A DNA stretch of 64,000 bases from Roseovarius mucosus (lineage in GTDB: Bacteria; Pseudomonadota; Alphaproteobacteria; Rhodobacterales; Rhodobacteraceae). Location of the stretch: the NCBI RefSeq assembly GCF_002080415.1, contig NZ_CP020474.1, positions 2,803,501 through 2,867,500 on the forward strand, given 5' to 3'. The notes below the pieces were generated by a model. That model did no database searches, was not told the origin of the DNA, and saw only the letters and a list, made by a program, of their open reading frames with translations. Positions within the stretch are counted from its first letter, which is position 1. Each line of letters begins with the position of its first letter. This document shows, one piece after another, positions 43,629 through 52,222 of this stretch. The translations under genes and the position numbers were made by a program.

Positions 43629-44330
43629 TTAGCCCCAACTTACATCCCCCAGAAAAATATAGCCTGCGCCATAGATCGTTTTGATCAGGCGCGGGTTCTT
43701 GGGGTCTTCGCGCAGTTTGGTGCGCAGGCGCGAGATGCGCACATCCATGGCGCGGTCAAAGCTTTCACCTGCCGCGCCGCCAAGCGTCTCTTGCATCGTT
43801 TGGCGGGAGATCAAGCGCTTGGGACGTTCCAGAAAGAGGCGCAGCACCTCTCCTTCGGCATGGGAAAAGGGCGTTTCCGTTCCCGTATCATCTTCAAGCA
43901 TGTAGCGGTCAAAATGTGCGACCCAGCCGTTGAACCGCGCCACCTCGCCGGTTTGTGTACTGGGAATGCCCCGGCGCAGTCGGGCGCGGACGCGTGCCAC
44001 CACTTCGGCGGGATCGAACGGTTTGATGATATAGTCATCCGCGCCCAGTTCCAGCCCTGTCACCCTGTCCTGCACCTGTGCGCGGCCCGAGATGATGATC
44101 ACCGTTGCCCCCTGCTCCAATGCCAACCGATGCACAAGGCTCAGCCCGTCACGATCTGGCAGCGACAGATCGACAAGGCAAACATCGGGCGTGGTGCTGC
44201 GCAAGGCGGCCTCGAACTCTGTGGCGCGGCCAAAGGCCATGGTGCGAAATCCCGCCTCGGAAAGCGCCTGCGCCAGCATTGAACGGATCGCCGGTTCATC
44301 ATCAAGAATGGCCACAAGCGGCGCTGTCAT
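43629..44330 (-). CDS. OmpR-family response regulator
   Basis: The product has 233 residues. The receiver domain has acidic D10-D11, phospho-acceptor D54 (CLVDLSLPD) and K in IIKPFDP. The C-terminal winged helix ends RLRTKLREDPKNPRLIKTIY with GAGYIFL. It controls transcription after phosphorylation by the kinase encoded just upstream (ATGA overlap). Its target operon is unknown; the ABC/ligase operon and aox are the nearest candidates. Confidence 0.95.
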   Translation of the reverse strand: MTAPLVAILDDEPAIRSMLAQALSEAGFRTMAFGRATEFEAALRSTTPDVCLVDLSLPDRDGLSLVHRLALEQGATVIIISGRAQVQDRVTGLELGADDYIIKPFDPAEVVARVRARLRRGIPSTQTGEVARFNGWVAHFDRYMLEDDTGTETPFSHAEGEVLRLFLERPKRLISRQTMQETLGGAAGESFDRAMDVRISRLRTKLREDPKNPRLIKTIYGAGYIFLGDVSWG

Positions 44331-46234
44331 GGCTGCGCTCCGGTGTTGAGGGCCGCGTCAAGCTGTGCGGCGGAAAAGGGTTTGCGCAGCACCGGGGCAA
44401 GGTCTGCCGCTTGCCGGTGTAGCGGATCGTCTGGGGGCAACGAGGTCATCAGCACGAGCGCGCAATCACCGCGTCGGGGCAGTCGCGCCAGATCAATTCC
44501 GGTGCGGTTGCCCTCAAGCACGATATCCGACAGAACGGCCGAGATTTCCGGCAGATTGGCGATCAGCGCTGCGGCCTCGTCCACGCTGGCGGCCTCAATC
44601 ACGCTATGGCCTGCGCCCCGCAACATATCGCGCAGGGTAGAGCGCAGATCGGGGCTGTCTTCGACCAAAAGAACAAGGCCCGGAGGACGCGCCGCCGCCG
44701 CGCGGCGCAGGGGCAAGCGCAGCGCCACGCGCCCGCCTGTGTCGGTATTGCCCATTAGGATACGCCCGCCCGCCAGCTTGGTCATGTCATAGACCATGGG
44801 CAGGCCAAGCCCCGATCCCTCGCCACCCTTCGTGGTGAAAAACGGATCAAGCGCATGTTTGAGCGCCTCGGGGCTGAACCCGGGCCCGGTGTCGTCCACG
44901 GCAAGCTCGAGCCATGTATCCTGCACCGGCTGGGCTGTAAGGGTGATTGCGCCACTTCCTGCGCAGGCATCGCGGGCGTTCAGCACCAGATTGAGCAGCG
45001 AGTCCTGCAACATGCCGGGATCCAGCAGATAGCGATCCGCAAGGCCGACGCAGATGATCTCAAAAGCGATACCCGTGGGCAGGGCCGAGCGCGCCAGTGT
45101 CTCTAGATCGTCGAGAAAGGCGGCAAGATCGGTGGGCACGGGTTCATGCTCGCGCGGGCCGGTCATGTCGGCGATGCGATTGAGCAGCCCGCCACCTCGC
45201 CGCGCCGCCGCGAGGGTGGCGTTGATCAATTCCTGCGCCTCGGGCTTTAGGCCCATGCGGCCAAGGCGCGACTGCATCCCAAGGATGATCGTCAAGAGGT
45301 TTGAGAAATCATGCGCAAGGCCCGAAGTGAGTTGTGCCGCCATTTCCCGCCGCCGCGTCTGTTGCAGGGCGGCGCGTGTCTGGCTTTCTTCGGTGATGTC
45401 CATCGACAGGATGTAAACCCCGCCACTGGTGTGATCCGGGGTCAGCGCCACCCGGATACGCCGTGAACTGGGCTCATGGGTGAATTCGAACACCGAAGCC
45501 TGTCCGGCATAGGCCTTGTCCAGTTCGGGACCTATAATCGACCACGGCTGTGGCCCGAGAACCTGCGCCGCGTGCACCCCGATCAGATCGGCGCGTGATC
45601 CGGGCATGACCGAGGTAAGCCGCCGGTTGGAATAGGTATAGCAACGGTCTGGACCGACATGCGCAATATGGGCGGGCATCATCTCGGCGGTCATTCTGGT
45701 GCGGGCCTCGGCCTCGGAAATCTGGCGCTTGGCCTCTTCGAGGGCCGTGATTGTGGCCTCTAACTGTCGGTTGGTGGCAGACAGCTCTTCTGAATAACCG
45801 ACCAATTGATCGGACAACTCTTCTGAACGGGCGCGCAACAACGCCTCTTGTCGTTTGGCACGGGTGATGTCGGTATAGACCGTGACCCATCCCCCCTGCG
45901 GCAGCGGCGTGCCCTCGACGCTGATGGTGCGGCCATTGGCGCGCGTGCGCTCCATGTAATGCGGCTCGAACGCGCGGGCGATATCGACGCGGGTCGTTAC
46001 GAACCCTTCCACATCGCCCACGTCGCCATAATCGCCGCGCGTTGCCAGATAGCGGATCGTATCCGCGAAATCGGCGCCCGGTGTCACCAGCACATCAGGC
46101 AGGGCAAACATTTCTTGAAACCGTCGGTTGCAGACCGCAAGGCGCAAATCCCGGTCATAGATCGTAAGCGCCTGCTGAATGAGGTTCAGGCCGGCCATCG
46201 TCATGGCGTCATGATCGGCGCGGCTTGTACCCAT
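44327..46234 (-). CDS. Hybrid PAS histidine kinase with C-terminal receiver
   Basis: The product has 635 residues: PAS 1 (about 20-125), coiled coil (125-180), PAS 2 (185-285), HisKA with H308 in SGLAHDFSN, HATPase (about 400-510) and receiver (517-635, SDIVLEG). There are no membrane helices, so it senses an internal signal. ATG 46234 has GGAGG 8 bases upstream. The plan resembles cytosolic hybrid kinases of the FlhS type. It is divergent from the AMP-ligase/ABC operon, suggesting control of it. Confidence 0.92.
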   Translation of the reverse strand: MGTSRADHDAMTMAGLNLIQQALTIYDRDLRLAVCNRRFQEMFALPDVLVTPGADFADTIRYLATRGDYGDVGDVEGFVTTRVDIARAFEPHYMERTRANGRTISVEGTPLPQGGWVTVYTDITRAKRQEALLRARSEELSDQLVGYSEELSATNRQLEATITALEEAKRQISEAEARTRMTAEMMPAHIAHVGPDRCYTYSNRRLTSVMPGSRADLIGVHAAQVLGPQPWSIIGPELDKAYAGQASVFEFTHEPSSRRIRVALTPDHTSGGVYILSMDITEESQTRAALQQTRRREMAAQLTSGLAHDFSNLLTIILGMQSRLGRMGLKPEAQELINATLAAARRGGGLLNRIADMTGPREHEPVPTDLAAFLDDLETLARSALPTGIAFEIICVGLADRYLLDPGMLQDSLLNLVLNARDACAGSGAITLTAQPVQDTWLELAVDDTGPGFSPEALKHALDPFFTTKGGEGSGLGLPMVYDMTKLAGGRILMGNTDTGGRVALRLPLRRAAAARPPGLVLLVEDSPDLRSTLRDMLRGAGHSVIEAASVDEAAALIANLPEISAVLSDIVLEGNRTGIDLARLPRRGDCALVLMTSLPPDDPLHRQAADLAPVLRKPFSAAQLDAALNTGAQP

Positions 46235-46433
46235 TACAGTCTCCTCCCGCATCTTGGCTAACACCGGAAAACCGGTCCGCAAAGGCCAATCTTGGGCCTG
46301 TTACAATTCGTAAGGATTGCGAAATGTTCAGGAAAAAGTTGACGGCGAGTGTGATCCTCGCACCCTCTGGGGGAAGAAGAATCGCCCCTAGGTGGTCGGA
46401 TGTTCGCGCAGGCGAGCAAAGGGAGGATATAAC

Positions 46434-48410
46434 TTGGCACAGCCGTCACAAGCGACGGACGGGATGGATTCCGTTCCGGCGCTCTTGCAACGTAACGCCA
46501 CGCGATTTGCCGATAGACCGGCCTATCGCGAAAAGGAATATGGGATCTGGCAGTGCTGGACATGGGCCGAGGCCGAGAAGGAGATCGAGGCGCTTGCGCT
46601 CGGGCTCATCAATCTTGGTGTGAATGAGGGCGATTTCGTCGCCGTCATCGGCCGCAACCGTCCGCATTTCTACTGGTCCATGGTCGCCGCGCAATCTGTC
46701 GGTGCAATCCCCGTTCCGCTCTACCAAGATGCTGCCGCCCCCGAGATGGCCTATGTGATGGAGCATTGTGGGGCACGCTTTGCCATCGTTCAGGATCAAG
46801 AACAGGTCGACAAGCTGATCGAGGTGCAGGAGGGGCTGCACCAACTGGAGCATATGATCTATGTCGATCCGCGCGGCTTGCGCAAATATGATCACCACAA
46901 GTTGCACCGCTTCATCGACATTCAGGAGCAGGGCCGCGCCGCCTATTACGAATGGATCGAAGATCTTAAGGCGCGACGCGCGAAACTGACCTATGACAGC
47001 GTTTGCGTCATGCTTTACACCTCGGGCACCACGGGCAAGCCCAAGGGCGTGGTGCTGAGCAATCGCAACATCATCGAGGCGTCCAAATCGTCTTCCGAGT
47101 TTGACCATCTGACCAAGGACGAAGAGGTGCTGGCCTATCTGCCGATGGCTTGGGTGGGCGATTTCATTTTCTCCATCGGGCAGGCCTATTGGTGCGGGTT
47201 TTGTGTCAACTGTCCTGAGAGCCCAGAGACCATGCAGACCGACCTGCGTGAAATTGGGCCCACCTATTTCTTTGCGCCGCCCCGCGTGTTCGAGACGCAG
47301 TTGACCAATGTGATGATCCGGATGGAGGATGCGGGCCGTGTCAAGAAATGGCTCTTTGACCATTTCATGTCCCATGCCCGCCGCGTCGGCCCTGCGATCC
47401 TCGATGGTAAGCCGGTCAGCGGTCTGGACCGCCTCAAATACCGGCTTGGGAATCTCTTTATCTATGGTCCACTCAAGGACACGCTTGGCCTTGGTCGCGT
47501 GCGCGTGGGCTATACTGCGGGTGAGGCGATTGGGCCGGAGATTTTCGATTTCTACCGCTCGCTTGGCATCAACCTCAAACAACTCTACGGGCAAACCGAA
47601 GCTTCGGTGTTTATCACCCTGCAACCCGATGGCGAAGTGCGCTCCGATACCGTGGGCGTGCCTGCCCCCGGCGTGGAAATCCGTATCAGCGACACCGGCG
47701 AGGTGTTCTATCGTTCAGCGGGCACGTTTGAATATTACTACAAGAATCCTGAAAGCACGGCCTCAACCAAAGACTCCGAAGGCTGGGTCGCCACCGGTGA
47801 TGCCGGATTTTTCGAGGAAGGCAGTGGGCATCTACGGATCATCGACCGCGCCAAGGATGTGGGCAAGATGGCTGATGGCCGGATGTTCGCGCCCAAATAT
47901 GTGGAAAACAAGCTCAAGTTCTATCCCAATATTCTCGAGGCGGTCGTCTTTGGCAACGGGCGCAACGCCTGCACCGCCTTTATCAACATCGACCTCACGG
48001 CAGTCGGAAATTGGGCCGAGCGGAACAATATCGGCTATGCGTCCTATCAGGAATTGGCCGGGCATCCCAAGGTGTTGGAGACGATCAAATCCCATGTGGA
48101 AGAGGTCAATCGCAGCCTCGCGGATGATCCCATGCTGTCGCATTGCCAGGTGCATCGCTTCCTCGTGCTACACAAGGAACTGGATGCCGACGATGGCGAG
48201 ATGACGCGCACTCGCAAGGTGCGGCGTGGTGTGATCTCTGAGAAATTCGATGACCTGCTGACCGCGCTCTATGACGGGTCGCCTGAAATCTACACCACCA
48301 CTGAAGTGACCTATGAGGATGGCCGCAAGGGGGCGATCAGCGCGACGCTCAAGATCGTCGATGCCAAGGTGGCCTCGGTGGCGACGATGCAAAGGGTGGC
48401 GGCAGAATGA
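46434..48410 (+). CDS. AMP-binding acyl-CoA synthetase
   Basis: The product has 658 residues of the long-chain acyl-CoA synthetase type. The P-loop is VMLYTSGTTGKPKGVVL (193-209), followed by YGQTEAS and GWVATGDAGFF, and IIDRAKDVGKMADG near the end. It activates a carboxylate with ATP and CoA. TTG 46434 is taken as the start: GGGAGG is 8 bases upstream, and no ATG with a ribosome site is nearby. It heads the ABC importer operon, so its substrate may be the imported compound. Confidence 0.9.
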   Translation: MAQPSQATDGMDSVPALLQRNATRFADRPAYREKEYGIWQCWTWAEAEKEIEALALGLINLGVNEGDFVAVIGRNRPHFYWSMVAAQSVGAIPVPLYQDAAAPEMAYVMEHCGARFAIVQDQEQVDKLIEVQEGLHQLEHMIYVDPRGLRKYDHHKLHRFIDIQEQGRAAYYEWIEDLKARRAKLTYDSVCVMLYTSGTTGKPKGVVLSNRNIIEASKSSSEFDHLTKDEEVLAYLPMAWVGDFIFSIGQAYWCGFCVNCPESPETMQTDLREIGPTYFFAPPRVFETQLTNVMIRMEDAGRVKKWLFDHFMSHARRVGPAILDGKPVSGLDRLKYRLGNLFIYGPLKDTLGLGRVRVGYTAGEAIGPEIFDFYRSLGINLKQLYGQTEASVFITLQPDGEVRSDTVGVPAPGVEIRISDTGEVFYRSAGTFEYYYKNPESTASTKDSEGWVATGDAGFFEEGSGHLRIIDRAKDVGKMADGRMFAPKYVENKLKFYPNILEAVVFGNGRNACTAFINIDLTAVGNWAERNNIGYASYQELAGHPKVLETIKSHVEEVNRSLADDPMLSHCQVHRFLVLHKELDADDGEMTRTRKVRRGVISEKFDDLLTALYDGSPEIYTTTEVTYEDGRKGAISATLKIVDAKVASVATMQRVAAE

Positions 48411-48437
48411 GCGGGCCGGTGCAACAAGGGGGCTGTC

Positions 48438-49256
48438 ATGCTTGACGCAAGCGAAGGCTACACCACCGAGGACGGTCGCAAGATCGGCGGCGTGGTGATG
48501 GAGATGAAGAACATCACCCTGCGGTTCGGCGGTGTGGTTGCGATCAAGGACATCAGCTTTGACATCCGTCAGGGCGAAATCCGCGCCATCATCGGGCCGA
48601 ACGGGGCTGGTAAATCCTCGATGCTGAACGTGATCAGCGGCTTTTACCACCCGCAAGAAGGCGAGGTCTGGTATCAGGGCGCGCGGCGACCGCCGATGAA
48701 GCCCTATCAGGTGGCACAACAAGGCATTGCCCGCACATTCCAGAACATCGCGCTCTTTGAAGGCATGACCGTGCTCGACAACGTGATGACGGGCCGCATC
48801 CGAGAGATGAAGGCGGGGCTTTTTGCGCAAGCGATCTGGAAGGGTCGGGCCGAGCGGGAAGAGGTTGCTAACCGTGAAGTCGTTGAAAAGGTTATCGACT
48901 TTCTTGAAATCCAACATATCCGCAAGACCCCGGTGGGCCGTTTGCCCTATGGTCTGAAAAAGCGGGTGGAACTGGCGCGCGCGCTTGCGGCAGAGCCGTC
49001 GATCCTTCTGCTAGATGAGCCGATGGCGGGCATGAACGTCGAAGAGAAAGAGGATATGAGCCGCTTCATCCTCGATGTGAACGACGAATTCGGCACCACG
49101 ATTGCCCTCATCGAGCATGACATGGGCGTGGTCATGGACCTGAGCGACCGGGTGGTCGTGATGGATTATGGCAAGAAAATCGGCGACGGCACCCCCGACG
49201 AAGTGCGCAGCAATCAAGACGTGATCGGCGCCTATCTGGGGGTGGCGCATGATTAG
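48438..49256 (+). CDS. LIV-type ABC transporter ATP-binding protein (LivG-like)
   Basis: The product has 272 residues. Walker A is GPNGAGKS (53-60), with the family RTFQNIALFEGMTVLDNVM segment, a degenerate signature (YGLKKRVELARAL) and Walker B ILLLDEP. It is the G-type ATPase of a branched-chain amino acid-like importer. The start at 48438 has GGGGG upstream. It overlaps the next gene by 8 bases. Confidence 0.94.
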   Translation: MLDASEGYTTEDGRKIGGVVMEMKNITLRFGGVVAIKDISFDIRQGEIRAIIGPNGAGKSSMLNVISGFYHPQEGEVWYQGARRPPMKPYQVAQQGIARTFQNIALFEGMTVLDNVMTGRIREMKAGLFAQAIWKGRAEREEVANREVVEKVIDFLEIQHIRKTPVGRLPYGLKKRVELARALAAEPSILLLDEPMAGMNVEEKEDMSRFILDVNDEFGTTIALIEHDMGVVMDLSDRVVVMDYGKKIGDGTPDEVRSNQDVIGAYLGVAHD

Positions 49257-49806
49257 GGCATTGGTGATGGCCGGCATGCTGCCAATCGCAGCCAATGCCG
49301 CGCCATCGGATCAGTTCGCTACATTTCTGGAAGAGCGCTGCCTCGCCCCGATCAAGGATGCGACCACGCCTGTGACTGCCGATCTAACACAGTTCACCTC
49401 GGAGCAGTCCGAACAGCTTGGCCGCAATATCGGCGAGTCTTTTGAAAGCTGGACGCTGTGGACCGATGCGCAGGCGCAGCATGTTCTAGGTATTCGACAG
49501 GGCGGTGATGCCTGTAGGGTCTTTAGCTTCAGAGCTTCGACCGAGGATGCAATTCAGATTTGGGACCGGATCAGTCGCTATGAGGGTCTGCGGGGTACGG
49601 CAGAATTGACCACCGCTCCGCTCGCCGGGACGAAGATCGAGGATTTTGGCGCGGCGTCCGGGGCCATTCACACGACTGAAAAAAACTTTGTCCACGTCAT
49701 GATGAACTTTGCGGGCAACCCATCGTTGAGCTTCACGAGCGTTGTCGCGTTTCACGTCGTCGAAACCGAATTCGCCTGCAATCTTTTCCCAGAGGAGTGC
49801 CGCTAA
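49249..49806 (+). CDS. Periplasmic hypothetical protein inside the ABC operon
   Basis: The product has 185 residues with a signal peptide (1-18, ends AANAA). The mature part has four cysteines (ERCLAPIKD, GDACRVF, FACNLFPEEC), enough for two disulfides, and GAIHTTEKNFVHVMMNF near the end. Not recognised. It overlaps the ATPase gene by 8 bases and the permease start by one base (TAATG), so it is a bona fide operon member. A role as an extracytoplasmic accessory of the importer is inference. Confidence 0.78.
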   Translation: MIRALVMAGMLPIAANAAPSDQFATFLEERCLAPIKDATTPVTADLTQFTSEQSEQLGRNIGESFESWTLWTDAQAQHVLGIRQGGDACRVFSFRASTEDAIQIWDRISRYEGLRGTAELTTAPLAGTKIEDFGAASGAIHTTEKNFVHVMMNFAGNPSLSFTSVVAFHVVETEFACNLFPEECR

Positions 49807-50792
49807 TGCCTGATCAGTTGATTTTCGGGATGGAGGTCGTTTTGAACGGCCTCATGGCCGGGGTGCTCTATGCGCTGGTCGCTCTTGGTTTTGTGCTCAT
49901 CTACAAGGCCTCGGGCATTTTCAACTATGCCCAAGGGGTGATGGCGCTCTTTGCGGCGATGACGCTGGTGGGGATGATGGAAGGGCGTGTGCCCTTCAGC
50001 CATCTTATCAACGCGATTTTCGGAACCGAGATCCATCACTTCGGCTGGCACCTGCCGGGGCTGGCGGCGATCCTCTTGACCATGGTCGTGATGGTGGCGC
50101 TCGCCTGGATCGTGAACCAATTGATTTTCCGGCATCTGGTGAACCAAGAACCGATCATTCTCTTTATGGCGACGATTGGTCTGGCCTATTTCCTTGAAGG
50201 TTTCGGGGATATGATGTGGGGCAGCGACATCAAGAAGCTGGATGTTGGACTGCCGCAAGGCATCAACCTGATCATTGACGAGACCACGTTCAACATCTTT
50301 GGCTATGGGTTCTTTATCGACAATCTAGATCTGGTGGCGACCGGTGTTGCGGCGCTTCTGGTGATCGCGCTGGTTATCTTCGCGCAATACTCCAAACAGG
50401 GGCGCGCCATGCGTGCGGTGGCGGATGACCATCAGGCGGCGCTGTCGGTTGGTATCTCTCTCAATTTCATCTGGGTCATGGTCTGGTCGCTGGCGGGCTT
50501 TGTGGCGCTTGTGGCGGGGATCATGTGGGGCACCAAATCGGGCGTGCAATTCTCGCTCTCGCTGATTGCCCTCAAGGCGCTGCCAGTGCTGATGCTGGGC
50601 GGCTTTACGTCGATCCCCGGCGCGATTGTGGGCGGTTTGATCATCGGTGTCGGCGAAAAGCTGTTCGAGTTCACCGTCGGTCCGCTGGTGGGCGGGGCCA
50701 CTGAAAACTGGTTCGCCTATGTGCTGGCGCTTCTGTTCCTCGTGTTCCGGCCACAGGGCCTGTTCGGCGAAAAGATCATCGAGAGGGTGTAA
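49806..50792 (+). CDS. LIV-type ABC permease (LivH-like)
   Basis: The product has 328 residues with about eight membrane helices. GVLYALVALGFVLIYKASGI at the start and GRAMRAVADDHQAALSVGIS in the cytoplasmic loop are LivH signatures. It forms half of the import channel. ATG 49806 is chosen over GTG 49797 because GAGGAG is then properly spaced and the start overlaps the previous stop. Confidence 0.95.
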   Translation: MPDQLIFGMEVVLNGLMAGVLYALVALGFVLIYKASGIFNYAQGVMALFAAMTLVGMMEGRVPFSHLINAIFGTEIHHFGWHLPGLAAILLTMVVMVALAWIVNQLIFRHLVNQEPIILFMATIGLAYFLEGFGDMMWGSDIKKLDVGLPQGINLIIDETTFNIFGYGFFIDNLDLVATGVAALLVIALVIFAQYSKQGRAMRAVADDHQAALSVGISLNFIWVMVWSLAGFVALVAGIMWGTKSGVQFSLSLIALKALPVLMLGGFTSIPGAIVGGLIIGVGEKLFEFTVGPLVGGATENWFAYVLALLFLVFRPQGLFGEKIIERV

Positions 50793-50793
50793 G

Positions 50794-51045
50794 ATGCAAA
50801 AGCTGATTGCCATCGTCAATGTGATCGCTTGGGCCGGGTTCTGGTCGTTTGGCTATCTGGCTCTCTCGGCACAGGTAGAGAACACCGGGCAGATGGTCAT
50901 AGCGGCGCTTTTGGCCGCCATGGGCGGGGGCGTGGGCATGCTCGCCTATCTCTGGCTGGTGCGCCACACCGAGGCGACGGGCTATGCCCGGCCAGCCAAT
51001 CGCGCGATCAAGCGCGAGGATGATATTCATGGGGAGGTTCTCTAG
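50794..51045 (+). CDS. Small two-helix membrane protein in the ABC operon
   Basis: The product has 83 residues with two membrane helices (about 3-25 and 32-55) and a basic cytoplasmic-looking tail (RPANRAIKREDDIHG). It starts one base after the LivH-like stop and its own stop abuts the LivM-like ATG with no gap. Not recognised. Its position between the two permease genes suggests an accessory subunit of the channel. Confidence 0.78.
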   Translation: MQKLIAIVNVIAWAGFWSFGYLALSAQVENTGQMVIAALLAAMGGGVGMLAYLWLVRHTEATGYARPANRAIKREDDIHGEVL

Positions 51046-52122
51046 ATGTTTTACCGGGAAGCAGGGGATTTCAAGACCTCCTACGAGCAGGACAGCCAGA
51101 CCTTTCCGATCCGGTTTGATCGGTATCGTTATTACGCAGTGCTGGTCGCGGCCTTTGCCGTGGTGCCGTTTGTCATCAACGACTACTGGGTCAACGCGGT
51201 CTTTCTGCCGTTCCTCATTTATTCCATCGCGGCCATCGGTCTCAATATCCTTGTGGGATATTGCGGGCAGGTGTCGCTTGGGACGGGCGGTTTCATGGCG
51301 GTTGGGGCCTATGCCAGCTACAAGCTGATGACTGCCTTTCCAGAGGTCAGCATCTTCTTTCACATCATCCTTGCGGGGGGCATCACCTCGATTGTCTGCG
51401 TGCTCTTTGGCCTGCCCTCGCTCCGGATCAAGGGGTTTTACCTCGCGGTGGCGACCTTGGCGGCGCAGTTCTTTTTGGTGTGGCTGTTCAACCGTGTGGG
51501 CTGGTTCTACAACTACTCGGCGTCTGGCCAGATTACTGCGCCTGAGCGGACGGTATTCGGGATTGCCGTCACCGGTGCCAATAATCCGCCTTGGTCGGCC
51601 TATCTCTTTTGCCTCGTCTTTACCGTGGCGGCCGCGATCATCGCCCGCAACCTGACGCGCGGCATGGCGGGGCGCAAATGGATGGCCATTCGCGATATGG
51701 ATATTGCCGCCGAGATCATCGGGGTAAACCCACTCAAGGCGAAGCTCACGGCCTTTGCGGTTTCGGGGTTCTTCGTGGGTATCTCTGGCGCGCTTTTCTT
51801 TGCTGTCTATCTGGGCGCGGTCGAGGTGGGCGAGGCGTTCGGTATCAACAAGTCGTTTCTCGTGCTCTTCATGGTGATTATCGGCGGGCTTGGGTCTATC
51901 TTTGGCAGTTTTGCGGGGGCGGCGTTTCTCGTGCTGCTGCCTGTGTTGCTCAAGAATACGCTGGTGGGCGGTTTGGGCTGGCCCACGGATCTTGCGGCGC
52001 ATCTGGAGTTCATCATCGTGGGGGCGCTGATCATCATTTTCCTGATCGCCGAGCCACATGGGCTGGCGCAGCTCTGGCGCGTCGCCAAGGAAAAACTCAG
52101 ACTTTGGCCCTTTCCACATTAG
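51046..52122 (+). CDS. LIV-type ABC permease (LivM-like)
   Basis: The product has 358 residues with about nine membrane helices. IAAIGLNILVGYCGQVSLGT and GFMAVGAYAS, then RDMDIAAEIIGVNPLKAKL in the loop, are LivM signatures. The N-terminal 30 residues are soluble. It pairs with the LivH-like permease. Confidence 0.95.
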   Translation: MFYREAGDFKTSYEQDSQTFPIRFDRYRYYAVLVAAFAVVPFVINDYWVNAVFLPFLIYSIAAIGLNILVGYCGQVSLGTGGFMAVGAYASYKLMTAFPEVSIFFHIILAGGITSIVCVLFGLPSLRIKGFYLAVATLAAQFFLVWLFNRVGWFYNYSASGQITAPERTVFGIAVTGANNPPWSAYLFCLVFTVAAAIIARNLTRGMAGRKWMAIRDMDIAAEIIGVNPLKAKLTAFAVSGFFVGISGALFFAVYLGAVEVGEAFGINKSFLVLFMVIIGGLGSIFGSFAGAAFLVLLPVLLKNTLVGGLGWPTDLAAHLEFIIVGALIIIFLIAEPHGLAQLWRVAKEKLRLWPFPH

Positions 52123-52134
52123 GGGCGGGCCATT

Positions 52135-52153
52135 GGTGGGCTGAAAACCCACC
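52135..52153 (+). other. Hairpin before the solute-binding-protein gene
   Basis: GGTGGG and CCCACC form a 6-base-pair stem with a 7-base loop, 70 bases before the binding-protein start and without a T-run. Together with the larger hairpin at 53522-53553 it brackets the gene. Confidence 0.4.
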
Positions 52154-52222
52154 CTAGGAGGTTGGGCGCAAGACATCGCGTTCAAGACGAAACATCGGAA
52201 AAACCAAGGGAGGAATAAACCG

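Noticed and set aside
48407..48445. A 12-codon frame overlapping the acyl-CoA synthetase stop
   Set aside because: Too short to support; it probably only reflects the ATGA at the stop.
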